A stretch of DNA of 6,352 bases from Candidatus Thorarchaeota archaeon (GTDB lineage Archaea > Asgardarchaeota > Thorarchaeia > Thorarchaeales > Thorarchaeaceae): contig JAGSHP010000287.1 of NCBI GenBank assembly GCA_029855925.1, positions 1 through 6,352 on the forward strand, in the 5' to 3' direction. This document shows positions 5,909-6,352 of this stretch, piece after piece. The stretch's first letter is position 1, and each line of letters begins with the position of its first letter. The notes under the pieces are model-generated. The model made no database searches and was not told the origin of the DNA. It saw only the letters and a list, made by a program, of their open reading frames with translations. The translations under genes and the position numbers were made by a program.

Positions 5909-6352
5909 GTGGAACTCGGACTCGGCAACCTCTTGGACTGCAAGATGCTGAAGCAGCAGACAGGGCATATTATTTCGTATGCATCGGAACTAGTGACTCA
6001 ACAGACGATTCCCGAGCCCGCTGTTCGCGGAATAATCATCGATTTTCTCAAGACATTTGATATCGAGATCTCCTCCGTCATGGCACTGAGTAGTGCCAAG
6101 GCAATGGGAATCCCGCATGACCGGGCAATGAATGTTGCATCTGCTGTCCTATTCGTTCGCACTGCATCAATGTTACACAATCTTGTGAACGAACCGGACC
6201 TCGTGGGGGCGGCTGCCGCGACTCGAAGCATTGACAAACTGCTCATACTTGCAGGGGACCTATTGATTGCACAGGCCACCGAGCTCATTGCAGATTACGG
6301 CACTCCATTCAGCGTGGTACGTCTGGGACATGGGTTCGTCCGTCTGTTGGAG
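5909..6352 (+). CDS. Polyprenyl-synthetase-like protein with a degraded catalytic motif, 3' end missing
   Basis: An open + frame runs from after a TAA at 5870-5872 to the right edge with no stop. From the GTG at 5909 it gives 148 residues, about the first half of a trans-isoprenyl diphosphate synthase. Fold markers are TASMLHNLVNE at 85-95 (usual form T-SLIHDDxxD) and AGDLLIAQATELIADYGTP at 115-133 (usual AILAGDYLLA-A-ELL). The catalytic Asp-rich motif is lost: after H90 the expected DDxxD reads N91, L92, V93, N94, E95. The GKR-RP substrate-binding segment, expected near 50-57, reads FDIEISSV, and the RRG after the first motif is absent. So it is probably non-catalytic here, perhaps a partner subunit of a heteromeric prenyl synthase. 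The start is uncertain: TTG 5903 has the best-spaced GGAG, GTG 5909 is next, and ATG 5945 lacks a ribosome site. The second Asp-rich motif would be outside the window. Confidence 0.65.
   Translation, partial: MELGLGNLLDCKMLKQQTGHIISYASELVTQQTIPEPAVRGIIIDFLKTFDIEISSVMALSSAKAMGIPHDRAMNVASAVLFVRTASMLHNLVNEPDLVGAAAATRSIDKLLILAGDLLIAQATELIADYGTPFSVVRLGHGFVRLLE

Noticed and set aside
5998..6288. A 96-codon - strand frame at the right edge
   Set aside because: The + frame across the same bases is open to the edge and shows polyprenyl-synthetase landmarks, so the - frame is its shadow.
1..6352. CRISPR array, insertion sequence or attachment site
   Set aside because: No regularly spaced repeats, no transposase frame, no terminal inverted repeats or target duplications seen in the window.

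Overview
The window is archaeal. The clearest marker is the partial gene at the left edge, the archaeal-type methionine adenosyltransferase (the COG1812-like form, not the bacterial MetK form). Other archaeal signs are TATA-like boxes, short GGTG/GAGG ribosome-binding sites, T-rich ends rather than classical bacterial promoters, and several GTG/TTG start candidates. Base composition is roughly balanced. A mixed-GC uncultured lineage, possibly Asgard, would fit, but this is only a guess because no phylogenetic marker beyond the methionine adenosyltransferase is present.

Layout from left to right: (1) the 3' two thirds of methionine adenosyltransferase (+), ending at 797; (2) a stem-loop between convergent genes; (3) a heme O synthase of the CtaB/UbiA family (-, 875-1816); (4) a 124-bp gap holding a 62-nt three-way-junction-like inverted repeat; (5) a 12-helix heme-copper-oxidase-like membrane protein (-, 1941-3377) that has the haem-ligand histidines but seems to lack the copper-site residues; (6) a gene-free stretch at about 3378-3646 with that gene's leader and promoter, a GC-rich repeat block and a long hairpin plus T7; (7) an unrecognised 7-helix membrane protein (-, 3647-4294); (8) a divergent promoter region with a perfect dyad over a TATA-like box; (9) an HxlR-family winged-helix regulator (+, 4492-4932); (10) a perfect 11-bp stem-loop between convergent genes; (11) an unrecognised 6-helix membrane protein (-, 4990-5685); (12) a second divergent promoter region; (13) the 5' part of a polyprenyl-synthetase-like protein (+, from about 5909 past the right edge) whose first Asp-rich catalytic motif is degraded.

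How the genes may work together: the heme O synthase attaches a farnesyl tail to haem b, and its neighbour upstream on the same strand is a 12-helix protein with haem-ligand histidines in the places expected for an oxidase subunit I. The two plausibly form a unit in which one gene makes or modifies the haem that the other binds. Two more small membrane proteins and a cysteine-containing HxlR regulator lie next to them, so a redox-responsive membrane haem system is a reasonable hypothesis. The sequence proves only adjacency and motif content. Methionine adenosyltransferase is housekeeping, and the polyprenyl-synthetase-like protein belongs to isoprenoid metabolism or is a non-catalytic partner subunit.
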